From Nemophila menziesii (taxonomy: Eukaryota > Streptophyta > Magnoliopsida > Boraginales > Hydrophyllaceae), in NCBI GenBank assembly GCA_029959085.1, contig JARWIR010000008.1:8060001-8124000 (forward strand): a stretch of 64,000 nucleotides of DNA, given 5' to 3'. The translations under genes and the position numbers were made by a program. The notes under the pieces were generated by a model, which saw nothing but the letters and a program-made list of their open reading frames with translations, searched no databases and was not told the DNA's origin. Each line of letters starts with the position of its first letter. The first letter of the stretch is position 1. Of this stretch, positions 1 to 11,874 are shown piece by piece.

Positions 1-1099
1 GATTATTGGTTGAAAAAACTTTATTTGGGTTAGGAAAGGTGTTTTGATAATTATTATCTATATGGGTAAGATGGATTCTTGATAGATGGTATGGATCTAA
101 GAAATTGTAGGATGAATTTATGAAATTTAGGCTTTTGATTCTTCGATTCAATGTGTTTTGGTAATATTTGGGTGGTTGAATCTTCTTTGTAATGATGTGA
201 AGAGAAGATTTGATGTGTTTATATGGTGATTGGGTAGTTTTTTGATGTTTAGGGAAGGTTTGATGAAGCTTTAATGGAGTTGGGAGAGGTATGGAGAAGA
301 AAGATAGGCTTAAGGATTGTAAAATTCTTAATAGACTAACCTTCTTCTTCTTTATAACCAAAAAAATTCGAATTATTTCTCTCTCCAGTGGTGTGGACCG
401 GCATACCGGTGCCGCTTTTCGAAAAAAAAATCTTGCTTCGGCAAAAAACCTTATTTGAAGACCCGTGAGCACGTGTTTTTGTCGGACCGGCATACCGCTG
501 GTATGGCTGGCATACCGGTGCGGTAAGTTTCAAACATCCACCTCTCGGCAAAGAACCCGACGCATGAACCCGTGGACACCCCTTTTTGACCCGCCTGCTT
601 ACCGGTCGTACGGTCGACATACCGGTGGGCAGGTCAGAATATGCCTAAAAATTTCTTTTTCCTCCCTAACTCGATTTTTTTAATACTTGAACATCAAAAA
701 CACTAATACTTTTCTCAAATATGCAATATCAACTAAAAACAACTAAACTAAACATGAATTAAACACATAAAATCATAAAATATTGCGGGTTGTCTCCTGT
801 ACAACACTTTTATTTAACCCTTTTCAAAGTTAGATGTGTTACCTCTATCAAGATTTGCGAATATAGCCTCCCCAGCAACGAGCAAGGCTATGAACGTCTA
901 CTAATCTCTACTTAATTCCCTTCTTGGGCCTGATCTCTATCACCTTAGCTGAAACAACTTTAGTGACTAAGAATGGTCCTATCCACAAGTCTTGGTAACC
1001 TTGTGGCCTATTCCCTGGATGGTGGGCTTTCCATAGAACTTCATGGCTGACCCCAAACTCAATCTTTTGCTCATTATCCACAGGTTCTTCGTGGATCTT
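1..1099 (-). mobile_element. 3' part of a gag-protease-INC LTR element, minus strand
   Basis: Read on the minus strand, this stretch parallels 23.64-24.70 kb of the element at 20675-28280: first the integrase C-terminal-like coding end (908-1099), then a non-coding block with the CCGGTATGCCGG-type motifs (about 370-640), then the leader before the downstream ORF (1-340). It is cut at 1099 by the LTR of another element. The interrupted codon run resumes as AAGATCC, and the five bases 1095-1099 (ATCTT) are the expected half of a target duplication. The distal half of this element is not in the window. Confidence 0.85.
908..1099 (-). pseudogene. Integrase C-terminal-like end of the retroelement polyprotein (fragment)
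   Basis: About 64 codons match the end of the polyprotein at 23217-23891. They include a W-x-GPF-x-V-T-K-V stretch resembling the GPF module at the C-terminus of plant Ty3 integrases. A stop has replaced a codon just after the KKGIK stretch, where the intact relative continues for about 20 more residues. The N-terminal side is removed by the LTR inserted at 1100. Confidence 0.7.
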
Positions 1100-2625
1100 T
1101 GATGTCTCCAAATTTGTGATAGATTTATGTTAAGATGAGACATCATTTTTAGTGTTTTATAAGTCATAATAGTCTATTTTCTTGAGAAATAGTGCACTTT
1201 CCTATTTTGAGTCTTGATTTAGTGAATTATTATTTTTAGAGCATATTGGGTTTAATTGTTTATTTAGTGTGAAGCTTTAAAGATAATTATATATATTAAT
1301 TAGAGTCCAAGTCAAAGACTACAACTTATGGAAGGAGATTAGCATGGTAATTGGAGATAAGGAAACAAAGGCTAAAAATATGGAAAAGGAAAAGCTGCCT
1401 AAATCTGAAAATCTGTAGCACACGCCTAAAGAAGTGGTGATAACTCCAAGAAAGAAGCCGATTTTGGTAAATTCCTTTCATAGGGACGTAGATAATTCGC
1501 TGAGGATTCTTTTGGTATATTATGGAGCAAAAACCGACCAATAACGAAGAAGATATGCTCAAAACAAGTCAACAGAATTTATCTTTATTTCCATACGAAT
1601 TTGAGTTGGGCTTGGAGTCCACCACTTTGCTTCTCCCTCAAGAAAACAAATTAGGTCTTCTAAACACCTATAAATACACCCTTATATCACTTGTAAAATC
1701 ATCCTTGCTTAGTCCTAAACCTTATAATTAATTCTTAGTCATTGTAGAGAGTAAGATGATGTCTTTTGTAATTTCTTTTAGTTTATTTCCATCAGGTATG
1801 AACTAAACTTCCCATAGCTTGGGTTTTGCATCATGTATAATCTATGAATTCTACTTCTTCTATCTAAGTTTCTTTGGGAATTACATGTTTTAATCTGATA
1901 TTAGCTTCTTACCTTTATATTTGTTTATGTGTTTTGATTTATTGTCTTTCCTAGAACTGATCACTTTAGGATTGTTTTAATAGTAGTTAGATGGTCACCT
2001 TAACTGGGTGTTTAACTATTGAACCACCACATAATGTCTAGTGTCCGATATTAGTCCTGACAAAACTGATTCTAGCTAGATAGTCATTAGGGTTTGTTTT
2101 AACCACCATATCACCAATTGATTGAAGTGTCTCCTTAGGGCCTTGGTAGCGCTTGATAACCCTATTTGAAACCACGTCTTGGTTGTGCCGTAGCCCCCTT
2201 AGTCGCTCTCAAGGTCTAAGGAATGGGAATTTAGAATCCTGACTAAGTATATAAGAGCTAATATTCTCCCTTATAAACTAGATCTAATAGAAAGAATTAG
2301 AAGGATTAGTGCATACTAGCAGAACCTAAGCTATATTTCTCATCTCATATTCTTCGTATTTACTTTATTGTCTTTTATTTTCTTAGTTTTAATTAATTAG
2401 TTTCGAAATTCATATCTTTTATTTTCTGTCTTTAATTATTTACTTTTACTCGTTATTCCTACTCACGTGATTAACACACTTAAGTCCCTGAGAACGAACT
2501 CAACTTGTCAACTAAAACTTGCATACGTCCTGTAATACTTGCAGTACTATGCATGTCTAGGGTGAGAGTGCGTAGTTTTCTCGACTTTATTTTATCTTAT
2601 TTTTATCACACCCTAGGCGACACCA
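1100..2625 (+). mobile_element. 5' LTR of gag-protease-INC element 1 (1526 bp)
   Basis: The LTR starts TGATGTCTCC and ends GGCGACACCA, an imperfect inverted pair with TG...CA ends, and is followed six bases later by the primer-binding site. The same LTR family occurs as a solo copy at 15421-18725 and as partial copies flanking 20675-28280. A direct-repeat partner downstream is missing, so this element has lost its 3' LTR. The likely target-duplication half is ATCTT at 1095-1099. Confidence 0.9.
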
Positions 2626-2631
2626 AGTTTT

Positions 2632-2649
2632 TGGCGCCGCTGCCGGGGA
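2632..2649 (+). promoter_or_regulatory. Primer-binding site, tRNA-Asp type
   Basis: TGGCGCCGCTGCCGGGGA lies directly after the LTR. It differs at one position from the sequence complementary to the 3' end of plant tRNA-Asp, which Athila/Tat-lineage Ty3 elements use to prime minus-strand DNA synthesis. The same site is at 20938-20955. Confidence 0.85.
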
Positions 2650-2780
2650 CTTGTGTCTCGTTAGCGTGTGGGTTATCTATTTCGAGTAGTAGTTTTTAAT
2701 TAGTTTTATTTTTCAGTTTTAAGTTTTTATTTTTCTGGATTTACGCTTGTGGTTTGCTTTAGTCTTTTTCAGGTTTCACA

Positions 2781-4544
2781 GTGTTTAATTCTTGGCCTCC
2801 GTTACCGGAGCCTGAGAGGAGCTTCAGAGTTTACAACAAACGTGTTCGTGAAGAAAGATCCTTGAGAAGAGTAATGGCAGCCCACCGAGATCCACCACTT
2901 GATGACCTCAGAGTAAAACCAAGAGGTCCACCACCTCCACCACTACCTGGTGGAGGACAACACGGTGTACAACTACCATTAGGAGGAGGTAATGGGCAGA
3001 ATAATGTTAATAACCAACGGAATCGAGTCCAGCAAGACCTCCCTGGTCTTCATGTACCGTTTCATGTTCAACCAATCGGTTACCGTCCTCCAGAGATCCA
3101 GAATATCAAATTTAGACCCGATCCGGGTATGCTTAGTCAATTTCAAAGTTTTGGACTCTACAGTGGTACAGCAATTCAAGATCCGGTAAGATCGATTCAG
3201 AAGTTCATGCAGATTTGTGATGCCTACATTACTCCTGGCATTACACGTGAGCAACTGTATTGTCATATGTTTTCATTCTTCTTGACCGGTAGAGCTAGCG
3301 AATGGCTAGAAAGACAACCACATCGAACAATTCATTCTTGGACAGAACTTCAAGCCGCATTCTTTAACCGTTTTTATCCGAAGAGCATGAGACTCAAAGA
3401 TCAAACCGAGCTTGCAAGATTTTGTCAAGAAGAGGGAGAAACAGTAGGAGAGTCATGGACAAGGTTTCAACATAAGTTAGCTAGATGTCCTCTCCATGGT
3501 TATACACCCGCTCTACAACTTGCTATATTCTATGAAGGTCTTAATGATAAAGGTAGAGAGAAGGTGGATAACATTGGAAAGGGTAATTTTGTGTCCATGA
3601 ATCATAATGAAGCTTCCGATGTCTTGGAAAATATTATTGAACAAGAGAGGAGTTGGCCTACAACGCGAGCTCCTATTGCAAAGACCCGAGGAACGCTTCG
3701 TTTAGATGCAGAAACTGCGAACTCAGCTCAAATATCCGCGTTAGAAAATCAAATCAAAGAGCTGAAGTTAAAGATGCAAAAGAATTTAGCCGCAGCGAAC
3801 GTAGTACAAGAAGCACAAGGTTGTCAACAATGTGGGGTTAATAATCATACATGGGAAGAGTGCGAATCAAATCCACAATCCGTGTACTTCATATCCAACC
3901 GAGGAGGCTATCAATGGGGTAACCGAAATCATCCGGGTATGCAGTATTCAAATCCACAAGGGGCCGCCAATCCTAGTCATTATCAACCGCGCCCCTAGAA
4001 CAACTCTTTCCAACCTAGAGGTCAGTACCAAAATCAATATCAAAATAGACCTGCTCCCCCTCAACAACCTGTTCAAGATGCCTATACCGATTCGTTAGAT
4101 TAGAAAGCGTTACCTCAGTATCCTCAAGAAGGATCAATGGACAATCAACAGATAATACAAGCTCTGGAACGTTTGACCATGACTATGAGCGCTCAGGAAG
4201 AGAAAGTCCGAGGACAAGATGCCGCACTTCAGATTTTAGGTACTCAAGTAGAACAGTTAAACAAAGTTCTGACAAATTTAATGGAACAGAAAGAAGTGAA
4301 GGCAATCGAAGGAGGTGATGACAATGTTGGGTTCGAAGCTTGCAAGGCTATTTGCCTTGAAATTGAAGAAGAAAAGAAGGAAGTACCGCATGCTGCCGTT
4401 AGTGCTGTGGAAGTTCCGAGTACCGAAGAAGAACCAACCAAGTCTAGCCCCGTGGAATCTGACTGTTCTGAGGTTTATGTGGAGGATGATTCAGAGAAAT
4501 CCGAATTTATACAGCTGCTGAGGAAGATGCAAGAGGAGATTTGA
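2781..4544 (+). pseudogene. Retrotransposon Gag, Athila/Tat type (stops gained)
   Basis: The frame begins 155 bases after the LTR. It encodes a basic proline-rich leader, a Retrotrans_gag core (about residues 105-290; signatures include the ELQAAFFNRFYP and FYEGL stretches) and one CCHC zinc knuckle (C-x2-C-x4-H-x4-C, near residue 350). The same frame then runs through a Gln/Pro linker and an acidic Glu-rich spacer. Three in-frame stops break it: TAG at 3996, TAG at 4101 and TGA at 4542. At both TAG sites the relative at 22.2 kb has CAG, so each is a C-to-T change at a CHG site. Gag packages the RNA and forms the particle; this copy cannot make the full protein. Confidence 0.85.
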
Positions 4545-5592
4545 TCGGTAATGGATTATCAAGCTGAGCTAGATAGAGAGAAAGAGAAAGAAGATGAAGT
4601 TGCACCTGTTGTTCAAGAAGAGAAAGAAGAAGAGAAGGTCGAACCGCCACATGTTGTTCAACCAGTGTCATCAACCATTCCTGATACAAATCCTAAGGAT
4701 GGCACTGAACTCAAGATTTGTAGAGGCGTATACACCTGAAAATATCAACGCCCAAATGCTTGAGATTGCAAAGAAAGGACTCACACCGCAACAAGTTTTT
4801 ACGCAAGTTATTCCTGAAGAGAGTGTAGAGATCCCAAGAGAGAACCTGAGAGTCTCAAGAAGAAGTGAAAGAGAGCTACCAACAAATCTTAAAGATCTGG
4901 GAAGTTTTAACCTTCCTATTCAAATTAATTGTAAGCTCAAGGTGAAAGCTATGTACGATGTGGGTTCTGGTGTGAATCTTATGCCTAAGTCCGTGTTCGA
5001 GATACTGGGACTTCAGAAATCAGAGAAAACTCCAGTGAAGTTGCAGTTCGCTGACAACTCAGTTAAGAGGACATGGGGAACAGTGGAGGACGTCTTAGTC
5101 CGTGCATGTAGTATCGCCATCCCTACTGACTTTGTTATACTTGAGTTTGATGCAGATAAGCGGGTTCCAATCATACTTGGACGGCCTTTCATGGCCACAA
5201 GTCAAAGTGTCATCAACTTCCAAGAAGGGACCATTACCCTTCATGCAAAGAATGTATCCGAGACCTTCTATGTCTTGGGTAAGAAACCGAGGAAGTTAGA
5301 TCCCACCGTTCCTGTCATCCAAAGTCTTTCATATCACAAAGTCCCTCCTGAGAAGATCCACTTAAAGCCTGTGGATACTGAGCCAAACATTAAGTTTGGG
5401 TTGGCCATGAAGTTCTATGGAAAGCTCACAAACGCGAGAATAGGCCACGAAGTTTCAAAGACTCGTGGATGGGACCATTCATTGTCACTAAGGTTGTTTC
5501 AGCCAAGGTGATAGAAATTCGACCCAAAACGGGGATCAAGCGCAGATTAGTTGACGTTCATAGCCTAACTCGTTGTTGGGGAGGCTATATTC
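4545..5592 (+). pseudogene. Retropepsin-like protease fused to integrase C-terminal-like tail (frameshifted)
   Basis: This continues the Gag frame through an acidic, Lys/Glu-rich spacer, shifts frame near 4720, and then encodes an aspartic-protease domain. The domain carries the DVGSGVNLMP motif (usual family form D-L/T-G-A-S) near 4960 and the conserved VPIILGRPFMAT stretch near 5170. About 40 codons after the protease comes a tail homologous to the GPF integrase end, out of frame because of a one-base deletion near 5400. No reverse transcriptase, RNase H or integrase catalytic core lies between. Homology to the 20.7-kb element stops near 5592. Confidence 0.8.
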
Positions 5593-6127
5593 GAAATTAT
5601 CTAAAACTTGATCATTTATTTACATAATTGAATGTAGGAAAAATTGTAATATAAATAAACAAGTATAAGTTTATTAACCAACCACAATTTCTAGCAGGTT
5701 AGTAATTTGTAAAAGAATTTTTTACAGGTGAAATTATAGTATACTCTTTACAGGATAATCCTAAAAGTGATGTTATTCTATTATATTTGAATACATAATC
5801 TACCTATAATATGTCCGTGATTTAAGGTATCCAAATAATAACTTTTGATGTATATATTAATAACAAATACAACACTAGTTATTAACAAATACAACACTAG
5901 GATTTATTAAAATGGAATGAACAAAATTTGTTATGTAGTTTTATAAAAGATTCTATCCACAAAATTTCAGGCTACTTTATGAGAATTACTTTTAGAAGAT
6001 AATTAGTTTCTGTAATGTTGACGGAATTTTTTTAGAAGTTCAATAGTTATTACTTGTATTACTCATTAAAATTAAATGTGAATACTTTATAAGTTAACTA
6101 CAACTTTCTTTGTACAGGTTTTTTAAA
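5593..6127. other. AT-rich junction between element 1 and the hAT transposase
   Basis: This non-coding stretch probably includes the 5' flank of the hAT transposon. A direct repeat of about 18 bases (AACAAATACAACACTAG) occurs twice near 5865-5900. I could not find a convincing hAT terminal repeat here, so the transposon's left end is undefined. Confidence 0.5.
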
Positions 6128-8177
6128 GTATGTCAAGTATGTCATCTAGTGCTCATACTACTTGTAACTCAGTCTCATAAAAAAAACAAAAAAAAATTGG
6201 AAAATCAGGAAAGGCAGGGCACCACGGCCCATCTGAGGTATGGAAATTCTTTGAAAAACTTAAAGATTCAGAACTTGATAAGTGGGTTGGGCGTTGCAAG
6301 TGCATTTGGTGTAGTGTGGTAATTACTGCTCCCTCTGGTAATGGGACAAATAAGTTATGGAATCACGTATGCTCTTACTCTAAGATACCTCTTGAGTTAC
6401 AAGATAAGAATCAATCCACCATTTCTTTGTCGGAGGTTGCACTTAGTGCTTGGAAATTTGATAAAGAGAAATGTCGTAAAGCTTGTGCTAAAATGATTAT
6501 TATTGATGAACTTTCGTTTTGTACTGTCGAAAAGGAAGGTTTCAAAGCTTTATGTGCAGCGTTGCAACCTAGGTTTCAAGTAGTCTCTAGGCCTACTATT
6601 ACGAAGGACTGTTATGATATATTTTTTGAGGAGAGACAAAAATTAAAGAACTATTTAAATGAAAACTCCACCCGAGTATGTCTCACGAGTGATATGTGGA
6701 CTTCTATCCAAAATCTTGGATATATAGTCCTCACTGTCCACTTTGTCGACAAAAATTGGAACCTCAGAAAAAAGCCCATTAATTTTCGTGTTGTTCCACA
6801 CCGACACAAGGGCGAGATAATTGCAAAGGTTGTGGAGAGTTGTTTATTGGAGTGGGGTTTAGAAAAGGTTATGACTATTACCCTTGATAATGCAAAGAAT
6901 AATGACACTTGTGTTGAAGCTTTAATCAAACGATTGAACAAACAAAATATGTTATTACTTAATGGTGAATTTTTCCACGTTTGTTGCTTTGCACATGTTA
7001 TGAATCTTGTTGTGAGAGATGGAATCGAGCAGGTTAAGGATACAATTAAGAGTCTTCTCGAAGTGTTAAATATGCAAGGAGTAGCCTATCACGCTTGTAA
7101 ATGTTTAAAAAAAGTGTTGAAGAAGAGAAATTACCTTATAGGAAAATTGTGTCCTTGGATGTGAAAACTAGATGGAACTCAACCTACCTAATAATAGATA
7201 CAGTCTTACCTTATGAGAGAGCATTTGATAGACTTGAAGAGTATGACCCAAACTACACAAATGAGTGCTCAATAATGGGAAGTTGTGATTGGAAAAAGTT
7301 GAGAAGTTTGCATTCATTTTTAGAAGAGTACTACTCACAAACAAAACGAGTCTCTAGTTCATATTACATTTCTTCTCATACATACTTTGATGAGGTAACA
7401 AATGTCAAGGTGCTTTTAATTCGTGAATTAGGTAGTAATGATGTTGCTCGTGTTGCTATGGCCACTAAAATGAAAGAGAAATTCGAGAAATATTGTAATA
7501 TTGACAACTTGAATCCAATTTTGCTTACTTCTGTTGTTTTGGATCCTCGTAATAAAATAGAATATTTGGAGCTTTGGTATGATAATTTTTTAAAATACGA
7601 TCCTTTACTTACTAACGAAAAAAGAAAGAAAAAGGTTGAAACTTTTGTGGAGAGTTTAAAAGAATTTATGATCCGTCTTTATGAGTCTTATAAAAAGGAG
7701 TCCACTATATCTGTGGATGTTGAAAGTTCTACTTCGATGAATGTTGTTTCGATGAATGTTGTTACAAAAACGAATAGTTTCAAAGGAAATGACGTGAGGG
7801 ATGAGATTAGGGCAAAACTAAAAACAAAGAGTGCAGGAGATGCAATGAATGATTTGGAGAAGTACTTTAATGATAGGGCAGAAGATAACAGTGACGATTT
7901 TGATGTTCTAGAATGGTGGAAAGGAAAATTTGCTACTTATGGTGCACTTGCAATTATGGCACGTGACGTTCTTTCGATTCCTATCACATCGGTTGCCTCA
8001 GAGAGTGCTTTTAGTTCTGCAGGCCGAGTACTTGACTCATTTCGTAGCTCATTGACACCTAAACTAGTGGAATGTTTAGTGTGCAGTCAAGGTTGGTTGA
8101 AAAGTGATCCAATAATCGATGTCGAAGAGACTCTCGAAGCACTTGTGGAAATCGAAAATGGTATATACTATACTTAG
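6128..8177 (+). pseudogene. hAT transposase, BED zinc-finger type (Ac/Tam3-like), one stop and one frameshift
   Basis: An ATG at 6128 opens a Ser-rich leader that meets TAA after 16 codons. The same frame then encodes a BED finger (VWKFFEKL start, C-x2-C near 6295, later H and C), the hAT catalytic region (LTSDMWTS and FHVCCFAHVMNLVV motifs) and, after a one-base shift near 7100, the LDVKTRWNST region. Near the C-terminus is an intact hATC dimerisation domain (SIPITSVASESAFSSAGRVLD). Without the stop and the shift the protein would be about 680 residues, normal for plant hAT transposases. It would cut and paste a hAT element; this copy is disabled. Confidence 0.88.
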
Positions 8178-8583
8178 GATTTATTGTATTTTTTTATTGT
8201 CAGTAAAAATCTGTAACTTAATTATTTATTTATTTGATTATCACAGGAATTCGTGACCTACAATTATAAACTTCCTCTACTGCCGGTTAATTATGCATTT
8301 TAGGTAATAATTTAAGGCTTTAGTTGTAATTGGGCCCCTGTTTCAAAGTTTATAATTTGTTCAGGTTCATATCCCATGCATCTGTAATAAAACCCAAGGA
8401 TTATCTGTAATATATACTATGTTTTGAAAATTCAGTGTTATATTTTATACCATTTTATGTTTATTTTGAAGGTGTTTAGGCTTTAGAGCAGGGAAATGAA
8501 GTTTGTATTGGTTAATTTTTCAAACTAATAGAAAGGCTGCAGATGGAAGATGAGATTGCTTGAAAGCTTTGTACTGTTGGCTA
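8178..8583. other. 3' flank of the hAT transposase, nothing recognised
   Basis: AT-rich sequence without coding signal. It probably includes the hAT 3' untranslated region, but the right terminal repeat was not identified. Confidence 0.4.
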
Positions 8584-8762
8584 TTTAGTTTTGGTTTTAA
8601 TAGTATAACTATGTGTTTTTTTATTTGCAACATATTTAATTTGATGGTTTAGTTTTGGTTTTGATAGTATAACTCCGTGTTTCTTTTATTTGCAACATAT
8701 TTCATTTGATGGTTTAGTTTTGGTTTTGATAGTATAACTCTGTGTTTCTTTAGTTTGCAAAA
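8584..8762. repeat. Tandem repeat, three units of about 64 bp
   Basis: The start TTTAGTTTTGGTTTT recurs at 8584, 8648 and 8713. The units differ by a few substitutions; the third is shorter and degenerates at its end. Non-coding. Confidence 0.85.
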
Positions 8763-9005
8763 TTTAGAATTATATCATGTGTTTACTCTTGATGTTAATT
8801 TAGTTTACTCATTAGCTAGTTTTACTATTTTAATAGCTGTTTTAGTATTAAAAGCTAGCAGATTCTCACGGTTAAATTAAGTAAATGGAGGAACTAATTT
8901 ACTGTTTGGAAAACGATAGTTAAAAAGTTACGCTGTGGAGCTGGAGATTCTTTTGAGGATTCGGAAAATACTAGTGATGCTAGAGATTCTTTTGCAAACT
9001 CCAAA

Positions 9006-10303
9006 TTGCAGCTTATATGTAAAAATCGTGATAAAAATTTCTATGAAGATATTAACTCCACATTTCTGGAAGCTAAAGAGATCTATTTAATTCCTTACTG
9101 TGATGAAGCTCTACAGCAATTTCAAGCGCCTAACACTATTCCTGAAGGTATTATTAGCTTGAACTACAAATCTTCATTAGATAGATGTTATGGGATTGAA
9201 TTTTTAGATAATTATGAAAGTATCAGTTCTAGCTCTTCTGATTTTTCGGATTTAGTTGTAACTTTAGTTAAGAATTCTAAAGAATCTATTAGAGCCCATC
9301 ATGTTCAACTCCTAAGCTAGCTAAAGTTAAATATCAGATGGCTAAATCAAAATATGATACGAGTGTGCTAAATCCTTGTGAAAATTCAGCTTCTACTTCA
9401 AAAAAAATTCATGGTTCAGAACCTACAGTTAAAGCCAAAGGTGTTGGAAATAATGGTAATTACAAATATGTTTTGATCAATAACCGTGATGCAAAGCTAG
9501 GTATGCAGTTAGAATATTACGAAACAAAGAATGGTGAAAGATTAAAGCTTGAATGGAGCGATTGTATATCGGTCAAAGAAATTTATGGTTTTTCTCTAAT
9601 CGGTTATGTTACGGAAAAATTCACGGGCATGTCAAAAATATTTAGAATCACGCGAGAATGGGGTGTTAAAGGATAAGTGGAAAAGCATTCAAGTGGGTGG
9701 TTTATTTTTACATTCAATTTCGCTACTGATTGTGACAAAGTTCTTGCTAATGGGTCGTATTTCACATTCGGAAGAACCCTTTTACTTGATAAAATTTCGG
9801 GCTCTTATGATTTTCAAAACCATGAGATAAAGAAAGCTCCGTTTTGGATTATTATTCATAACCTTTCGTGGAATTTACGTAAAAGAGAAGCTTTATTAAA
9901 AATTGCATATCTTGTTGGTAAGCCGTTCTACACAGACGCTATTACTAATTTGAGGAAGAATGTTGATTATGCTAGAGTATTAGTTGAAATAGATATCACT
10001 TGTGAGCTTAAACATGTTGTTGATTTCGATTTGCCGTGCGGAAAAGCTTGTTTGATTGAGATCAAATACGAAAAATTATTGATGCACTGCGATAAATGTA
10101 AAGCGATTGGTCATGAATTTAAGCGGTGTATGTATTATGATCAAGCTGAGATGACTACAGATGCCGAGGTGATTAAAACGAGCAAAGAAAATTTCAGAAA
10201 TTTAGCTACTGTTGCCACTTCAAGTCAAGCTAAAATTGGTTCAGGGAAGTCATATATAAAATCTGTAGGGATGGTTGACAAAAAAAATATCTACAGGGAC
10301 TAA
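9006..10303 (+). pseudogene. L1-type LINE ORF1 remnant (DUF4283 plus CCHC)
   Basis: Three open pieces follow one another. Piece one (9006-9320) is acidic and of unknown type, in another frame. Piece two (9338-9676) runs straight into piece three (9677-10303) in the same frame with one TAA between them. Piece three has the DUF4283 pattern of plant LINE ORF1 proteins (WFIFTFNF..., GRTLLLDKI..., ARVLVEIDI) and a CCHC knuckle (C-x2-C-x4-H-x4-C near 10090). ORF1 proteins bind LINE RNA. No endonuclease or reverse-transcriptase frame follows, so this is a fragment. Whether it belongs to the same LINE family as 36344-38332 cannot be tested here. Confidence 0.72.
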
Positions 10304-10305
10304 TT

Positions 10306-10517
10306 CTCAATTTATAGTAACTAAGGGTGCCACTAGTGATATGGGCTAAAAGTAGAACTTGTCTTTTCACCTCAAGTGTTGTAAAATATATACTCTTTTT
10401 GATTTTTGTATCTAACTAAATAAAAAATAAAAAATATGCAAGGACTAATTTGCAATTTAAAGTAAGTAAGGCTGCCACCAGTAATATGGACTAAAAGTAG
10501 AACTTGTCTTTTCACTT
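10306..10517 (+). repeat. Pair of direct repeats of about 66 bp
   Basis: The stretches starting near 10306 and 10452 align over about 66 bases with roughly 90% identity, sharing AGTAGAACTTGTCTTTTCAC. They are separated by an A-rich spacer. They could be LINE 3' untranslated sequence or a local duplication. Confidence 0.75.
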
Positions 10518-10621
10518 CTTTTTTTTCCAAATCTGCTACCCGCTTGTACGAATTTAATGTTTAAAGGGTAGAAAAGAGATTCACGGGTATGTTTTTAGGA
10601 ATTTATTCTTGGAAGACATAA

Positions 10622-10777
10622 CCGCCCTTACTGCTTCAGTGTTCATGTATGCGAAATGTGGTGATTTGGGTAAATCTTGTAAATTTTTCGTTTTAATAAA
10701 AAAAAAAAGGATACAATTGCTTGGAATAAAACGATAGTTGCTAACTCAATGCATGGTAAAGGAGTACAAGCCTTGCC
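10622..10777 (+). pseudogene. PPR protein fragment
   Basis: About 50 codons in two frames resemble a pentatricopeptide repeat of the PLS/DYW type: a VFMYAKCGDLGKSCKFF stretch and, after an A-run frameshift near 10700, DTIAWNKTIVANSMHGKG. PPR proteins bind organelle RNA. No other repeats lie nearby, so this is a stray fragment, possibly carried in by a transposon. Confidence 0.7.
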
Positions 10778-10839
10778 TTTTCACTTTTGCAAGAAATGAT
10801 ATTCTTTTTTATTTTTGTATCTTAAAAATAAATAAAAGA

Positions 10840-11012
10840 GAATTTCTAAAAATTCTGAAATTTCGAAAATTTCCGGGTGTTCCGAAATTGGAACGAAATT
10901 TTGAATTCTGATTTTTTTTGGATTGGAATTGGATCAGAATTTGCTCTTCCGAAAAAAATTGGAAATTTCCGAACAATACATTTTCCGATCCGATCCGGCC
11001 GATTTCCACCCC
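10840..11012 (-). mobile_element. Possible hAT-type terminus rich in TTCCGAAA palindromes
   Basis: The right edge reads GGCCGATTTCCACCCCTA. Its reverse complement begins TAGGGGTGGAAATCGGCC, which looks like the terminal repeat of a common plant hAT class. Inside are repeated TTTCCGAAA-like inverted motifs and a CCGATCCGATCC run. No matching left end or 8-bp duplication was found, so the call is tentative. Confidence 0.4.
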
Positions 11013-11620
11013 TACCAAGACCCAACAACACTAGCTAGATTTACTCTTCTTACCAAAGGCCACAAACAAAAATTAACTCTATATGCCAAAAATCCAATTA
11101 CATTCTTACCCTCTTTTCTTTTTTATTTCCCTATATATAATAATTATTTCAGCTATTTTAAAATACTAAATCCCATCCTCTCTCCTCTCTCCTCTTTCCT
11201 CTCTCATCTCTACCTTTCCAATCACACGTTACAGCTTTTTATATGGTTTTTAGGGTTTCTCTCTCTTTCTCCACATGGATCTGGACGAGTGAAGACAACC
11301 ATGGAATAGAGTTGGAGATCCGACAATGAAGATTTTGCACAAGGTTTGAACGTTTTTCGCCGGCGACAAAGCTTCATCTCCGATGTTGCGAGCGAGTTAG
11401 AGCTGTTGCGAGCTCCGGCCATGGCGTGAGCAAGCTTCTTGGTTCGTTACTGGCGAGATCTGTCGCCGTGGAGACCTCTCTGTGAAACTTCGTGATCTTG
11501 AGCTGGTTCGCAGGTGTTCAAGCTTCGTGAAGTTGGAGCTCAAATCTGCCATAGATTTGGCTTCTTTCATGTTCAAGCTTCGAAGATGGACAAATTCATA
11601 TCTGCAGGTATCATGCTCAA

Positions 11621-11788
11621 CAAGTTCAAACCACGCTCAGCAATTTCGAACCACGCTCAGCAATTTCGAACTACGCTCAGCAAGTTCGAACCACGCTCAG
11701 CAAGTCCGAACCACGCCCAGCAAGTTCGAACCACGCCCAGCAAGTTCGAACCACGCTCAGCAAGTTCGAACCACGCTCAGCAAGTTCA
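11621..11788. repeat. 20-bp minisatellite, 8.4 copies
   Basis: Units of exactly 20 bases (consensus CAAGTTCGAACCACGCTCAG) run from 11621 to 11780 with a partial ninth. Variation is by substitution only. Because 20 is not a multiple of three, two overlapping reading frames appear open by chance. Confidence 0.95.
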
Positions 11789-11874
11789 ATTTCTTTTTCT
11801 TTTTTCGTTTTTTCATTTTTCTTATTCAAATAGGTCGTTGTAATTTTCGAGGCCATACTCAGGAGATGTTAATA

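Noticed and set aside
465..683. Frames across the CCGGTATGCCGG block (both strands, also 24070-24408)
   Set aside because: The frames differ between the two copies and hold no conserved protein; the shared feature is the DNA motif itself.
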